DNA of 64,000 nt from Ciborinia camelliae (Eukaryota > Ascomycota > Leotiomycetes > Helotiales > Sclerotiniaceae), in contig JANPYM010000009.1 in NCBI GenBank assembly GCA_025890175.1, forward strand, positions 342,012 to 406,011, written 5' to 3'. The translations under genes were made by a program, and so were the position numbers. Positions 12,138-24,795 of this stretch are shown piece after piece. The notes under the pieces were generated by a model. The model was not told where the DNA came from, searched no databases, and was given only the letters and a program-made list of their open reading frames with translations. Positions within the stretch are counted from its first letter, which is position 1, and every line of letters begins with the position of its first letter.

Positions 12138-14821
12138 ACCCGCAACAAAATAACGAGTCACGACCTTATAAGGCTTGAGGCTGACCCCTATCAACCTAGA
12201 TAGCCCTGGATAAGGTACATATAGATTACCCTATAGAGGCAGGTGATGAATCTAATGATCTTGAAGAGTTTTCTCTTTCATATTTCCCGCATCCATAAAA
12301 AGAAGCAAAAAACGACAACCAACAGTCCAGTCCAGTCCAGTCCACCATAGGTTAGGTAAAGCTTGGCTTGGGATGGAATGGATTATAATAATATATGGAA
12401 TGGGATGGGATGATCCACAATTGATTTGAGCCAATCAACTATTCAGAGATTCATAGCATAGCATCTAAGATTTATAAGCGAGAAGCTTTACTCTATAGAG
12501 ACTAGTTCAACATAATTCAATCATCAATGACCTCCAAGGTTAAGGTTGTTCTCCCGCCTTGATTGACAGTCATGACTGATGTTACTGTTACTGTTACTGT
12601 TACTGGCTACCGTTATGACCCCTTCACAAAAAGTAAGCATTTCCAAATGATCCTTGACATCTCATCATTGGGCATTGGGGGGGTGAAAAGATGACTGAAG
12701 AAAATTGAAGAGGGTGATTTTCTCTCTTTACCTGGACTCTCCAGTACCTGTACCTTGTAGGTTTATCCTTGAATGCTTGAATGATCAGATGCTTCGTTTC
12801 AATACCTAGGGGAATGGCCGACGGATGTACGGCTGCCCAGCTGTGAACGGTCCGTACCTGCTTCGCCAGATAGTACACCCTAGATAGCCTATATACCGTA
12901 CTCCAGTCTCCATCAAGTTATTTCATTATTACCGTATAATTGTCTATTCCATGACCGAGGTAAGGTTTTTATCTAAAGTCCATAGCCAAGTTCAAATCTA
13001 CTATACCGTATCTGGATTCTGGATGTATCATGTATGACCTGGACCCCGTATAACGAATATGATGAGTGGCGGCTCCCCTTTGATCTTTTTTTGAATAACA
13101 TAACGTCACACAGTGACAGTGACACTTTAACCAAGTTCAATGCTTACTATTTATACTTGCGACCGATTGGGAAAATGGAGTTAGTTATTGGAGCTTCCTC
13201 TTCTTCTATAGGTTCAAATACCTGGTTCTTTCGACCTCGTGCTGTCGTGCTATTTTCTCACCATGCCGACCATGCTGACGATGCTTTTCTTTCCGTTTTG
13301 TCAACCATTGCAGATGAGCCACCATACCATGTAAGTCATCCTTGTGTCCTAATGCAGTAGTGGTGTACGGAGTAGTATTGGTCGGGCTGTGCCATCCAGT
13401 CATCCTCGCCATCCTGCTTTGCAACCCCTGAACGACTACTTTTCAACCCATATATAGCTACATTTGCGACTATGTACCATACTTGGGGACCACACCTTCC
13501 CATATGTACGAGTAAGGCGAGGAAAAGATACTACTAGGTGTATACAAGAAAACACCTTCCCTTAAAGTACTGTCTGTACCTTAAAATTCTTCAATTGAGG
13601 GTTACACTACATACTAGGTACATACACCAACTATACCAACTACACTCACATCTCCCTCCAAAATTTCAAATGAATGACTGACCAATATACTACCTACAAA
13701 CCTTGCAACACTGCCTCCCTTTACGAATAGAATCTCTAACCCTCGAAATGTAGTTATCATTCGACGGTTCGATGTCCATTCATCCGTTCTCGCCATCTTT
13801 TCATTTTCTCATTACTGTACTAACTAACCATCAACATCCATACCCACATCTTACGCTGTGTTCACTGGTTGCCGACATAAGGGCGTGGACCTTTTGGTGC
13901 CCCCCTTTTACCACCTTTATATGATCCAAAGTTTAGGATTTCGGGACTAGATTTGACACGCTCTTAATCTACATTTCCACGTTGCTTCCCTGTACATGCC
14001 TTACTTTTTACATGCACCTATGCTACATGGAGTACCATTTCCATGTGGTTATATTTTGAGTCTTGCTAACCTTATCCTTGTGTGAAGCTTTCAATACCTT
14101 CCGTACTAAACGGTCGGCTGAGGTTACAATGGGTAGCGATGGCTATTGCTCATATCGTCAGCATGCATCTACCACGCACACTTCCTCGCCGTTGGTGCAC
14201 ATCTTTCGATCCGCAGCCTTTAGAGATACACGATGCGACACCACATAGACATGGAAGAGAGGACGAGGTCAAGGAGGAGATGCTTAGATGCTTGAATATG
14301 CTTTAAACACATATGATAGAAGACTTGCGAACAGCCGGTCAAACAGCTTTATCAATATCGAAACTAGAATAGAAGGAAACAATCGCGTGTGAAGAAAGTA
14401 GAGTTACTGACTGGATAAGGATTCATATAATACGCCTCAACATCCATCTCAATTTTGGATACAGTATTACCTTTGCCCATCTTACTAAATCATACCTACC
14501 TACCTATTGAGCCCGATCTTAACTTAACCTTAAAAATACATCTCCTTTTTTGCCGTACGCCTGCGTCAGTGCGTGGAAAGCAATCTGTTTTTTCATCATC
14601 ATTTTATTACTAACGGCCAACAACCTTACCTAGGGGTCCTTCACCAACTTCAGCTTCGAGATTGAGAATCATTCCTCTCTCTCTCTTACTCTCTCTCTCT
14701 TTTGAGTCTTTCCCATCCTCTCCTTTTTCACGTTTCCTCTTTCCTCTTTTCCTCCCGAGGTCTTCAAATTCAATTTCTCAATCCTCAACCACCTGCACCC
14801 ATTCAAAATTAAACCACCAAC

Positions 14822-14853
14822 AAACCAAACCAAACCAAACCAAACCAAACCAA
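14822..14853. repeat. (CCAAA)n microsatellite
   Basis: AACCA pentamers repeated about six times in the leader region of the G-alpha gene. Confidence 0.85.
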
Positions 14854-15857
14854 CCACCTGCACCATCTAAATTTAGGGAGCGTACCAGACCGACCTAGGT
14901 AACTGGAGGGACCTTATCTCATCCAATCCAATCCGAAACGTGAAACCAAAACCCCCAAAAAATCGGATTCATTTATTCACCTTATTTTGATTCACTCACT
15001 CACCTCACCTGGGCAAGAATCTTTTGATATTCATCCATCCAATCGGTTTTTGGGATAAACAATTTTCCCCCAAAGATCTTACACCTTACCTCTTACCTGC
15101 GATCGCATAAATTAAAACAATCTTAGCAAAATCATCAAAATTGACATCAAATTGACATCAATTGACCATTGATACCAAAGCCAAAGCCAAAGGATCATCA
15201 ATTCACAAGGACCCACTACTCATTAGTACTACCTAGGTAATAGGTATTTCAAATTCACAAATCCATCAACAGTCAAGTTTCAACACCTACCTACCTACTA
15301 GGTATAGTAATCCTCTCCCCTCCCCTCCCTCCCTAGCACATTTTCGTCAAGACTCAAAATATCTTGTGCTTACCTACCTACCTTACCTTCCTATTAGCTA
15401 GGTACGTACTTGTTCGTACTTTAAATCGTCTAGTCTCCGGAGCAGATCCCTCATCCGTCGAACCCGCCCGCCCCCATCTTATCAACAGCGTCCTTCCCCG
15501 AAAAATTCTAAGTGGACGAGCCAAACTGAACCCGGCCGGAACGCTCGTTCCTTGAAGAAGAAACGTTATAGTTCCTTAATAGCTTGACGCTACTTGACTA
15601 CCTGGTCAAGTACTCCGTAATTCTTCAAGGTCGCAAACTACCGCTTCCCGACTTATTGAACGAACCTATCAGCCGCGAGTTCAATTCCCGTACCTGATCT
15701 TCCCCATCTCACAACCTCACAACCTCACCATCTCCAATCCTCACTTTGCGTAAATCCTCAACCTCGTTCTTTAATTACCTACAACATCGTTTTTATGAAT
15801 GCAAATTCTTCTCCAAGCATCAAAAAGGATTCCACCCGCAAGTTTTGGCCCTTCATG

Positions 15858-17220
15858 ATGTGTTTCGGTAGCCGGGAGGATGTTGAGACGAAGAAGTCGA
15901 AAGAGATAGATGCTCTTATCCACAGAGATGAGAAGGTTATGCAGAAACAAGTCAAGTTGCTATTATTGGGTAAGTTGTTGTCTCCTCCACAATTCGGCAG
16001 AACTACAATCAAATGTTCAACGCCGAGGTTCATGATCTGAAGATCGCTCGCTCATGATGACATATGCTAACTATTACTCCTTGCAGGTGCTGGAGAGTCT
16101 GGAAAATCGACAATCTTAAAGCAGATGAGACTTATTTACACCACAAATGGCTTCTCAAAGACCGAAAAAGAAGAATGGCGTATTATAATCTTTCATAACA
16201 TTTTAGATGGATTGAGAATGACCATAGATGCGATGAATGATTTTGACATTCCATTCGCGAACGAAAATAACCGTGTAGGTTTACGCGCCAATCACCTTTC
16301 ATGTTTGCAATTAACATGTCGGAAAAATGGCTAATTATTTCACGAACAGCAATATCTCCCCATGATCACAGAAGAAAAGGACCTTCGACACCAAGAGCCA
16401 ATTCCTCTAGACTACCTTAAAGCATTCAAAGATATGTGGGCGGACCCAGGACTTCAGAAGACGGTTGAGAGAGGAAATGAGTTTGCTCTACATGATAATT
16501 TGGGCTAGTAAGTTTCCCTCAGCTCTTTGAATTCAACATATCTAATTTGGGTTCCCAGTTTCTTCGAGGATCTAGACCGTCTCTTTAACAAGGACTTTGT
16601 CCCAAATGATCAAGATGTTCTTCGTGCAAGATTAAGAACCACCGGTATTACCGAAACGGATTTCGACCTTGGCAACTTGCAATACAGAATGTTCGATGTC
16701 GGAGGACAAAGATCGGAGCGAAAGAAATGGATACACTGCTTCGAGAATGTCAACGCATTGCTCTTCCTAGTTGCTATTAGTGGTTATGATCAGTGTCTAG
16801 CTGAAGATAAGGATGGAGTAAGTCCAGATTTAGCCACCCAACATTGCACGCCCGTTGTGACTAACACTTTTCCAGAATCAAATGCAAGAAGCTTTAATGC
16901 TTTGGGAGTCAATCGCCAACTCTCATTGGTTCAAACACTCTGCATTAATTCTCTTCTTGAATAAGATCGACTTGTTTAAAGCAAAGCTTTGTCACAGCCC
17001 AATTACCAAGGCTGGCTTCGCAGATTTCCAAGGAGACACTACAAGCTGGCAACAGACCTCGAAATATTTCATGGACAAGTTTGTGGCCTTGAACCGAAGC
17101 CCTGGACGTGAAATTTATGGTCATTTTACAAACGCTACCGACACCGATCTCCTCAAGGTCACAATGAGTTCTGTACAGGACATGATCATACAGAGAAATC
17201 TTCAAAAGTTGATCCTTTGA
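15858..17220 (+). CDS. heterotrimeric G protein alpha subunit, fungal group II
   Basis: Exons 15858..15969, 16087..16274, 16350..16507, 16559..16817 and 16876..17220 give 353 residues, the standard G-alpha length. All guanine-nucleotide motifs are present: P-loop GAGESGKST, switch I RTTGIT, switch [18 protein letters not shown], and TNATDT in place of the usual TCATDT. The chosen start gives MCFGSRE, matching the MCFG start typical of group II (GNA-2-like), which has Cys but no Gly for myristoylation. An in-frame ATG lies one codon earlier and another 21 codons earlier. The C terminus LQKLIL lacks the pertussis-toxin cysteine. It should relay signals from a seven-helix receptor at the plasma membrane. 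Assignment to group II is from the N terminus and overall likeness. Confidence 0.93.
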
Positions 17221-18092
17221 TAATTAACCTCTGTCTGTTCGGAGCCAAGCCTTCAAGTTTCCCAATTCCAGCGACGCATGATACCTCATCTGAGCAGCAC
17301 AGAACCATCGTTAATATGAATACGACCATTCGCTGCGGTGGATATTAGTCCATTTTGAAAATACCGCCCTTGCATTTGCTTCGTCTTACCACACGTCTCA
17401 ATGACGCCGGCCAAAAGTTCCACCTTACACACCACATATGGAACAAATTTCTCTTCACCAAAATACCCACATATTTTTCGCATCTTTTTTTTTTCTTATT
17501 AATTTTTCCATATGGAGCAGATGAGAGATTTTTCAGAGGTTTTTCGAATATCAAACGGTTTGTATAATAAAATCAACATACTTGAACCGATCAGAGATGC
17601 AGTCTGCATTTGTTTGCTGTTCACTCACGATTTCTCTATTTACCAGATAGTCGACGGCGTCACATTTTCCCTTTTTTCCTCTTCATTTAAGGATACACAA
17701 TGCATTACGGCTCGCAAGCCTGGCTTTTATGTAATGCCGGACGGCTGACGGTGGAGGAAGTTTGAATTGCATGATTTGGAGGAAGAGAGAACGAAGAATT
17801 TGGATCTACTTTTTTTTTTCCTTCAAGGATGGATATCGATGGATATCGATTGATATCGATTGATTAGGATGAAAGAAATGAATTTGGGAATGGGATATTT
17901 TCTTCTTTCTTTTCATGCTGTTGATTGGCTAGTCTCTCTTCTCTCTCTGGTGGTTGTTGGTCTTTTTTTTATAGATTTCCGTGAGGAGGGGAGAGGAAAG
18001 AGGGAGGGGGAGGGGGTTAAAGGGATGTGGGTGGGGCATGTGTGCCATCTCGTCGGGAGGAGGAAAAATGATACTGGGATTGGGCGAGTCAA

Positions 18093-18126
18093 AATGAAGG
18101 AAGGAAGGAAGGAAGGAAGGAAGGAA
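18093..18126. repeat. (GGAA)n microsatellite
   Basis: About seven GGAA tetramers in a row. Confidence 0.9.
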
Positions 18127-18703
18127 GACAAGGCGGTGGAAATGGAAGTTCAAAATTGATGGCCGAGGACTGATTCGAAGCGAGTGATTAAGTGATTAAG
18201 TGATTGATTGATTGATACATAGAGAAATGAAATTAAATACTATACCCATTCTTTGCATATATATGTATCTAGGTAGGTATATATATGTATATATATATAT
18301 ATCTATTATGACCGGTCAATATATACACAGATTGATGATGTGGTGTGGTGTGGTGTGATGTGGTGTGATATGATGTGATTCATCATGATGATGATGATAA
18401 TAATGATTCTTTTCACATCCTCTCCTGTCTTGTCTTTTCACATGCTCTCCTGTCTTGTCTTTTCCCATCCTATCTTCTATCTTCCAACTTCTTCAAAAAT
18501 TAGGTAGGTTCAGTTGGGTGATATGAAGTGAGATGAGATGGGGTGGGATGGGATGGGATGGGATGGGCCTCGTGAAAAGTACCTACTAGGTACCTAGTAG
18601 GCACTGTGAAAGAGTGAAGGTTGGTAGGTACTAGGGAGGGAGGTACTAGGGAGTTAGGTACTAGGTAGGTACTAGGTAGGTACTAGGTATTGTGAATTTA
18701 TTA

Positions 18704-19069
18704 TGGAGTAGATGTATGGAGTAGATGTATGGAGGTAGGGAGGTAGGGAGGTAGGGAGGTAGGGAGGTAGGGAGGTAGGGAGGTAGGGAGGTAGGGAGGT
18801 AGAGAAGTAGGGAGGTAGGGAGGTAGGGAGGTAGGGAGGTAGGGAGGTAGGGAGGTAGGGAGGTAGGGAGGTAGGGAGGTAGGGAGGTAGGGAGGTAGGG
18901 AGGTAGGGAGGGAGGTAGGGAGGTAGGGAGGTAGGGAGGTAGGGAGGTAGGGAGGTAGGGAGGTAGGGAGGTAGGGAGGGAGTAGATGTATGGAGTAGAT
19001 GTATGGAGTAGATGTATGGAGTAGATGTATGGAGTAGATGTATGGAGTAGATGTATAGAGTAGATGTAT
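18704..19069. repeat. compound minisatellite: (GGTAGGGA)n bracketed by AGTAGATGTATGG units
   Basis: An 8-bp GGTAGGGA array of about 30 units (18733-18980) is bounded on the left by two copies and on the right by about seven copies of the 13-mer AGTAGATGTATGG. Confidence 0.92.
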
Positions 19070-19559
19070 ATATACACGCTATAATGGCGACCGAGAACAT
19101 GGATCTGGATCTGGATCTGGATGATGGTTGACAATCATGATATTTTACAGGTAGCTAGCTGGTATCTATCTATCTGTCCATCTTATTTCCCATTTTCCAT
19201 ACCAGTTAATATTCAAGCCTGAATTATACTTGTGATTATAATTATAATCATGATTATAATTAGATTTAGCCATAGCCTTAAACATGTAGAAATAAAGAAC
19301 CCCATCTCCCTTCCCACTCCTTACATCTCACTCCTCAGATCCCTCTCTACACTCAAGCTCAAACTTCAACTCAAACCTCAACTTAAATCTCTAGTCTGAT
19401 CTGATCTAATCTAATCTGAACATAACACAACTTCAACGATAATGAGATGTTCTGTGAGGTCCAAGTTATATACCTCGGCTACCTATCTATCTACCTATCT
19501 ACCTGATACCTGATACTCACTATTTCTTTAACTTTACTTTACTCACTGACTCTCCAACC

Positions 19560-19712
19560 CCCTCTCCAACTCACTCTCTTTCTCCAACTGACTCTCCACC
19601 CCCCTCTCCACCCCCCTCTCCACCCCCCTCTCCACCCCCCTCTCCACCCCCCTCTCCACCCCCTCTCCACCCCCTCTCCACCCCCCTCTCCACCCCCTCT
19701 CCACCCCCTCTC
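19560..19712. repeat. (CTCTCCACCCCC)n minisatellite
   Basis: Ten to twelve units of 11-12 bases, pyrimidine-rich with A at fixed spacing. It ends exactly where the duplicated block begins. Confidence 0.88.
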
Positions 19713-21181
19713 CAACTCACTCTCTTTCTCCATCTCCAACTCCAACTCCGATTCCGAGTCCCAAAGCCAAGTAATGCGATGCGATGCGATGTAAAAAAAG
19801 CAATAAAAGAAGCAATAAATGAAGTAAAAAATGAATTTACAAACAAATAAGTACCTATTTATCTACCTATCTACCTACCTACCCATCTAAATACCACTAA
19901 GTATAGGTAAACGATGAGAATGATATTGTAAACCAAGTAAGACTAACCAGCCAGCCCTCTCTGAGCACCACATTTACTTCCACACATACACACAGAGCGA
20001 GCGAGCGAGAGAGAGAGAAAGAGAGAGAAAGATCTCAAGCAGAAACCAATCCAAATCGACTCCATATATAGGTATAGGTATTGAAGGTTAATTGATCAAT
20101 CAATCAATCAATCAATCGATCGATCCATTTCATTTCATTTGAAGCTAGGTAGGTAGGTAGGTATTCAACTCCCATCCGAGGCCAGGCCATAACCATGGAT
20201 CTTGCTGCAATACCTACCATCCCTATCCCATCCATCCCTATCCCTATCCCATCCATCCCAACCCCCAACCCAACCCCAACCCCAATCCCAATCCCAATAT
20301 TCAATGCCTATGCCAGCCCATCTGTTTATCTGTTGCAAGAAATGCGTACATGCATCTACGCTATGCTAAAATCCGAAACATTCCCGTCCCCTGTGACTCC
20401 ATTGAAAAAAAGTTGTCTGCGCCAGTTCCATCCATCCCTGTGTACAAGAAAGAAAGAAAAAAAAAAAGCCCCAGAGAGAAGGAAGGAAGAAGCAAGCCTA
20501 CTATCTATCCTACCTTTCTTTCCATTTCACAGTGACCAAAACGAACGTCGAAGAGAAGAAAAGAAAAACTTGTGATAAAAAGTCGCTCGTCATCATTCAT
20601 TCAACGTTCCATTCTCCATCTACTCATATCCCATCCCATTCTCTTCCTCCCACAAAGTAACCCCCCCCCAAATTCCTACCTCGCACTCCCCTCGGGTAAA
20701 ATCCTGCTCAAACTCCTCAGCACCTCCACCATAGGCATATCCCTCGTCCCCACCAATTCCCTCTCCCTCCTCTCCCTCTCATCCAATCTCACCGCACTCA
20801 GCGCCAATATCTTATCAGCGACTCTTCCAACCGTTTCCCCGTATCGTTCGATTTTATGTATTCCATCCACGAAACGATCGACTTTCCCTTCGATTTCTTG
20901 ATGGATGGATTTTAATCGTTCCGAGACACTTTCGCGTAGGGAAAGAGATGATGAGGAGGTTATTAAGGAGAGAATGGCGGATTGTTCGGGATCGAGGAGA
21001 GTGGGATCGATTTGAGAGGGGGTGAGGGGATTTGTGTCTGCATCTGTATCGGGGAAGAGGGGTGGTAGAGGGGCGGGGGGCCTTTTGAACGCTATCCATT
21101 GCGATTTTTCGATTTCTAGTCTATTGTTTGTTTGTTAGCACAGCTCTTGAGTCCGAGATAAGTAAAATCATACTGTTTTAC
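19710..21181. repeat. first copy of a 1.47-kb duplicated block abutting an N gap
   Basis: Matches 21192-22662 essentially base for base, except one A fewer in a homopolymer in the second copy (11 versus 10 A near 20457/21940). It stops at the N run, exactly at the exon 2/intron 2 region of DSN1. Confidence 0.93.
20676..21181 (-). pseudogene. truncated second copy of the DSN1 3' end (probable assembly artefact)
   Basis: Contains DSN1 exon 3 (equivalent to 22601..22157) and intron 2, and is cut by the gap just inside the end of exon 2. Coding sequence is identical to the intact copy. It is best read as the same locus assembled twice, not a real paralogue. Confidence 0.85.
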
Positions 21182-21191
21182 NNNNNNNNNN
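21182..21191. other. assembly gap (10 N)
   Basis: Ten N bases. The flanks are the two ends of the same 1.47-kb sequence. Confidence 0.99.
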
Positions 21192-22662
21192 CTCCAACTC
21201 ACTCTCTTTCTCCATCTCCAACTCCAACTCCGATTCCGAGTCCCAAAGCCAAGTAATGCGATGCGATGCGATGTAAAAAAAGCAATAAAAGAAGCAATAA
21301 ATGAAGTAAAAAATGAATTTACAAACAAATAAGTACCTATTTATCTACCTATCTACCTACCTACCCATCTAAATACCACTAAGTATAGGTAAACGATGAG
21401 AATGATATTGTAAACCAAGTAAGACTAACCAGCCAGCCCTCTCTGAGCACCACATTTACTTCCACACATACACACAGAGCGAGCGAGCGAGAGAGAGAGA
21501 AAGAGAGAGAAAGATCTCAAGCAGAAACCAATCCAAATCGACTCCATATATAGGTATAGGTATTGAAGGTTAATTGATCAATCAATCAATCAATCAATCG
21601 ATCGATCCATTTCATTTCATTTGAAGCTAGGTAGGTAGGTAGGTATTCAACTCCCATCCGAGGCCAGGCCATAACCATGGATCTTGCTGCAATACCTACC
21701 ATCCCTATCCCATCCATCCCTATCCCTATCCCATCCATCCCAACCCCCAACCCAACCCCAACCCCAATCCCAATCCCAATATTCAATGCCTATGCCAGCC
21801 CATCTGTTTATCTGTTGCAAGAAATGCGTACATGCATCTACGCTATGCTAAAATCCGAAACATTCCCGTCCCCTGTGACTCCATTGAAAAAAAGTTGTCT
21901 GCGCCAGTTCCATCCATCCCTGTGTACAAGAAAGAAAGAAAAAAAAAAGCCCCAGAGAGAAGGAAGGAAGAAGCAAGCCTACTATCTATCCTACCTTTCT
22001 TTCCATTTCACAGTGACCAAAACGAACGTCGAAGAGAAGAAAAGAAAAACTTGTGATAAAAAGTCGCTCGTCATCATTCATTCAACGTTCCATTCTCCAT
22101 CTACTCATATCCCATCCCATTCTCTTCCTCCCACAAAGTAACCCCCCCCCAAATTCCTACCTCGCACTCCCCTCGGGTAAAATCCTGCTCAAACTCCTCA
22201 GCACCTCCACCATAGGCATATCCCTCGTCCCCACCAATTCCCTCTCCCTCCTCTCCCTCTCATCCAATCTCACCGCACTCAGCGCCAATATCTTATCAGC
22301 GACTCTTCCAACCGTTTCCCCGTATCGTTCGATTTTATGTATTCCATCCACGAAACGATCGACTTTCCCTTCGATTTCTTGATGGATGGATTTTAATCGT
22401 TCCGAGACACTTTCGCGTAGGGAAAGAGATGATGAGGAGGTTATTAAGGAGAGAATGGCGGATTGTTCGGGATCGAGGAGAGTGGGATCGATTTGAGAGG
22501 GGGTGAGGGGATTTGTGTCTGCATCTGTATCGGGGAAGAGGGGTGGTAGAGGGGCGGGGGGCCTTTTGAACGCTATCCATTGCGATTTTTCGATTTCTAG
22601 TCTATTGTTTGTTTGTTAGCACAGCTCTTGAGTCCGAGATAAGTAAAATCATACTGTTTTAC
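21192..22662. repeat. second copy of the duplicated block, containing the intact DSN1 3' end
   Basis: Begins immediately after the gap, at the last CTCCAACTC unit of the minisatellite that precedes copy one, as expected if a contig started where a tandem repeat broke the assembly. Confidence 0.93.
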
Positions 22663-23820
22663 TCGAGCTTCTAAAGACTGTATATTCTCTTCTGCTTCGA
22701 TATTTTTGGGATTGGGCTTTTTGACCACTTTCGTTATCCTAGTTGGTTGTTTTTCTTCCCGATCGAACCAATTCGTAAACGAAGAATTTGTGCCGAAATC
22801 TTTGAGAAGAGCTTCTGATATTGCTCTCGCTGTATTCATTAGTCCTATCCCTAAACCTGTTATGTGAATAGAACACTCACCAGCTAACTTCGCGCCACTA
22901 TCTGGATCTCCATGCGCAGGCTTTTCCGGCAAAGCTCTTTCGCCCGTCCAAGTCAAAAGTTGTTTCATCCTCCTCGGCTCAGGTAATGCATCCTCAATAT
23001 GTTTGTAAAATTGCGAGGTCTCGACCTCTTTGTGAGGTATCGCGCTATACCCACTATCGATGAGTGAACTTGCCCTCCTCCCACGCATACCTAAACTGCT
23101 CCTCCTCTGACCCGTCCCACCTTTCTTTCGTAACTCCTTGTTTCGATTTATAATTGGGGTATCGCTAAAAGGCAAGGCGATGACCGTAGAGTGTGTATTA
23201 TTCGGAGCTTCTATAGTCGACCTGCTCGATTCCTCGGGTATAGGTGCACCATTGATCATATCAATACTGTTGTCGTAATCCCTACTTCCATTAACCGCAC
23301 TGCGGTCCCCATTCTGGAATTTCTCGGTCGATAAACGCGTACTTTTCCTAGTCGCTCGTTTCGGTTCGACTTCATTTCTGGATTTCTGTACCTTCTCTAT
23401 CCTCGATTCTTTCGGCGTGGAAAGGTTTGTTCTGGATGCTCCTCTCGCTTTCTTGACAGGCGGCGCTGGCTCTGGTGCAACATCGTGGGTTTCGCGTTCA
23501 TGAACTACCTTCTTGCTCCTCCTAGGTACCGTCGTTGTTAAAACAGGTGCAGCCTCCGGTATGTGCTCTGGTATAGATGCTATAGTTTTCGCCTTTTTTG
23601 ATACACGCGTGAATTGAAAATCTCCATCTTCTTCCTCATAGCCTGTATTTCTGTCAGTAAAAAATGGTTCGCTCCCTCATCCCACTCCCATTGTCGCAAA
23701 CCCAAAAAGTAAGAGAAATCGAAACCCACCAGCTAATCTTTTACTCCTTCTGCGCGCCGCAGGTTGTTGGCTCATTCTCAGCGTTTCTAGAGGATTTCGA
23801 GATCGTACAAGGGTAGTCAT
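22157..23820 (-). CDS. DSN1: Dsn1/Mis13-like subunit of the MIND (Mis12) kinetochore complex
   Basis: Exons complement(23820..23730, 23642..22655, 22601..22157), 507 residues. The central block RGRRASSLIDSG ... EVETSQFYKHIEDAL with PEPRRMKQLLTW is the Mis13 family signature; the protein links centromeric chromatin to outer kinetochore complexes. The first exon ends in ARRRSKRLAG, a basic segment, and the C-terminal exon begins in a coiled coil (SLEARVKQLEIEKSQW) formed across intron 2. The donor there is CA|GTATGA; using the nearer GTAAAA shifts the frame, so the choice matters. The last 145 residues hold the FKRPPAPLPPLFPD segment and a helical tail. Two serines in the RRSS/RRAS patch resemble Aurora-kinase sites, by inference only. 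The 3' end is repeated across the gap. An alternative start is the ATG at 23775. Confidence 0.88.
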
Positions 23821-24795
23821 TGATGTCTAGCAACGCATCTGCTCGGGCTTTCTTGGGTTTCTCGTTGTCGGGGCGATCCACTTGAAAACTGGTGAATTAA
23901 GTATATTTCGCGTGATTACTTCGTGTTTTTTCGCATCAATTGATAGACGTCACCATTCAAATCTAGACTTTTGTATTGTGCAAAGACGTGGGGTTGCTGG
24001 GTTGCTGGATTGCTGGATTGTTGAATTTGCTTTTAATCGTTAGTATCATGGGGGTCAATGTTTACATTTCGCTAGCGTCTGACAGAATAGATCATGTGAT
24101 ATCACCAATATATCTCGTCCAATAAAGTTAAGATTGAAGTAACCTGAAGACTCGTAGGATTTATTATGAGGAACTATCAGAGGAATTTTATGCACTTATG
24201 TGAACATACTCTCGGTATGAGCATGGAAATACGGTGTCTGCTACGTCCTTTACCCTTCATTGCCACCAAACGACACGGTTTCCTACCACCCATCCAAATC
24301 CACATGGTGATCTCGTCCTCCACTGAGCAAAAGAGTGTGTGGTGCTTGTCTAGAGACTTGCAATCTTTCGTAAAGATACAACATAGAATCCCATTTCTAT
24401 GTAATTTTACAATACAATTTAAATACTCAATGTTGCAAAGACGAAGTCTAGTATTGTATGATTGCAAAACAACAGAGCCATATTCATTCCATTCATCATC
24501 ACATTCAAAGGCCACGGTCTATATTTATTGAACTATGTTTAGAATACAACATGAGAGAAAAAAGAAAGAAACGAGTTTCGTATTCATGAATCCAATGCGT
24601 ATCAATGACATTCCGCTCTTGCGGGAATAGTCTATCTACCCTTTCTTGAATGTAGTACATCTACCCCCTCTGCATTCATATCTACTCCGTTGGAGTGCCA
24701 GTACTCTCAGTTTGACCGAAACCACCATACAATAAAATTCAAAAAATCGGGCAATATCGCGTAAATATATCGAGACATTAAGTTTTGGTCATTCA
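23821..24795. other. intergenic spacer, no gene seen
   Basis: Overlapping frames on both strands at 24166-24531 (121 and 112 codons) have no family features and no splice-supported partners. GGTTGCTGGATTGCTGGATTG repeats lie near 23992-24020. Confidence 0.55.

Larger units (their letters stand above)
11751..15857. other. long spacer and 5' leader region
   Basis: No convincing gene is found. It contains a near-perfect inverted repeat at 12105-12137, GTTACT repeats at 12582-12606, TACGGAGTA elements at 13366 and 15611, CCAAA repeats at 14822-14853, and a pyrimidine-rich run from about 14660 that probably forms the promoter and leader of the G-alpha gene. Short frames here lack splice-supported extensions or family features. 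Confidence 0.6.
17221..19709. other. gene-free, repeat-rich spacer
   Basis: Downstream of the G-alpha gene. It holds GGAA repeats, TGGTG/TGATG runs near 18340-18400, an 8-bp minisatellite flanked by 13-bp units, and a CTCCACCCCC minisatellite next to the duplicated block. No gene is recognised; the Tyr/Leu/Pro-rich frames on the minus strand are repeat translations. Confidence 0.75.

Noticed and set aside
15601..15700. Possible tRNA T-arm (GAGTTCAATTCCCG)
   Set aside because: No matching acceptor stem, D-arm or anticodon arm at the right distance.
18661..19134. Long minus-strand frames of Leu/Pro/Thr/Ser with TSLPPYLP repeats
   Set aside because: Direct translations of the GGTAGGGA minisatellite; open only because the repeat lacks stops in that phase.
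20195..20575. + strand frames repeated at 21677-22141
   Set aside because: Leader/trailer sequence with CCCAAC/CCATCC repeats, in the duplicated block; no domain and frame length changes with one A.
22335..22580. 81-codon frame beginning MDSVQKAPRPS as the DSN1 C terminus
   Set aside because: It requires the GTAAAA donor and stops early; the GTATGA donor gives the conserved coiled coil and family C terminus.
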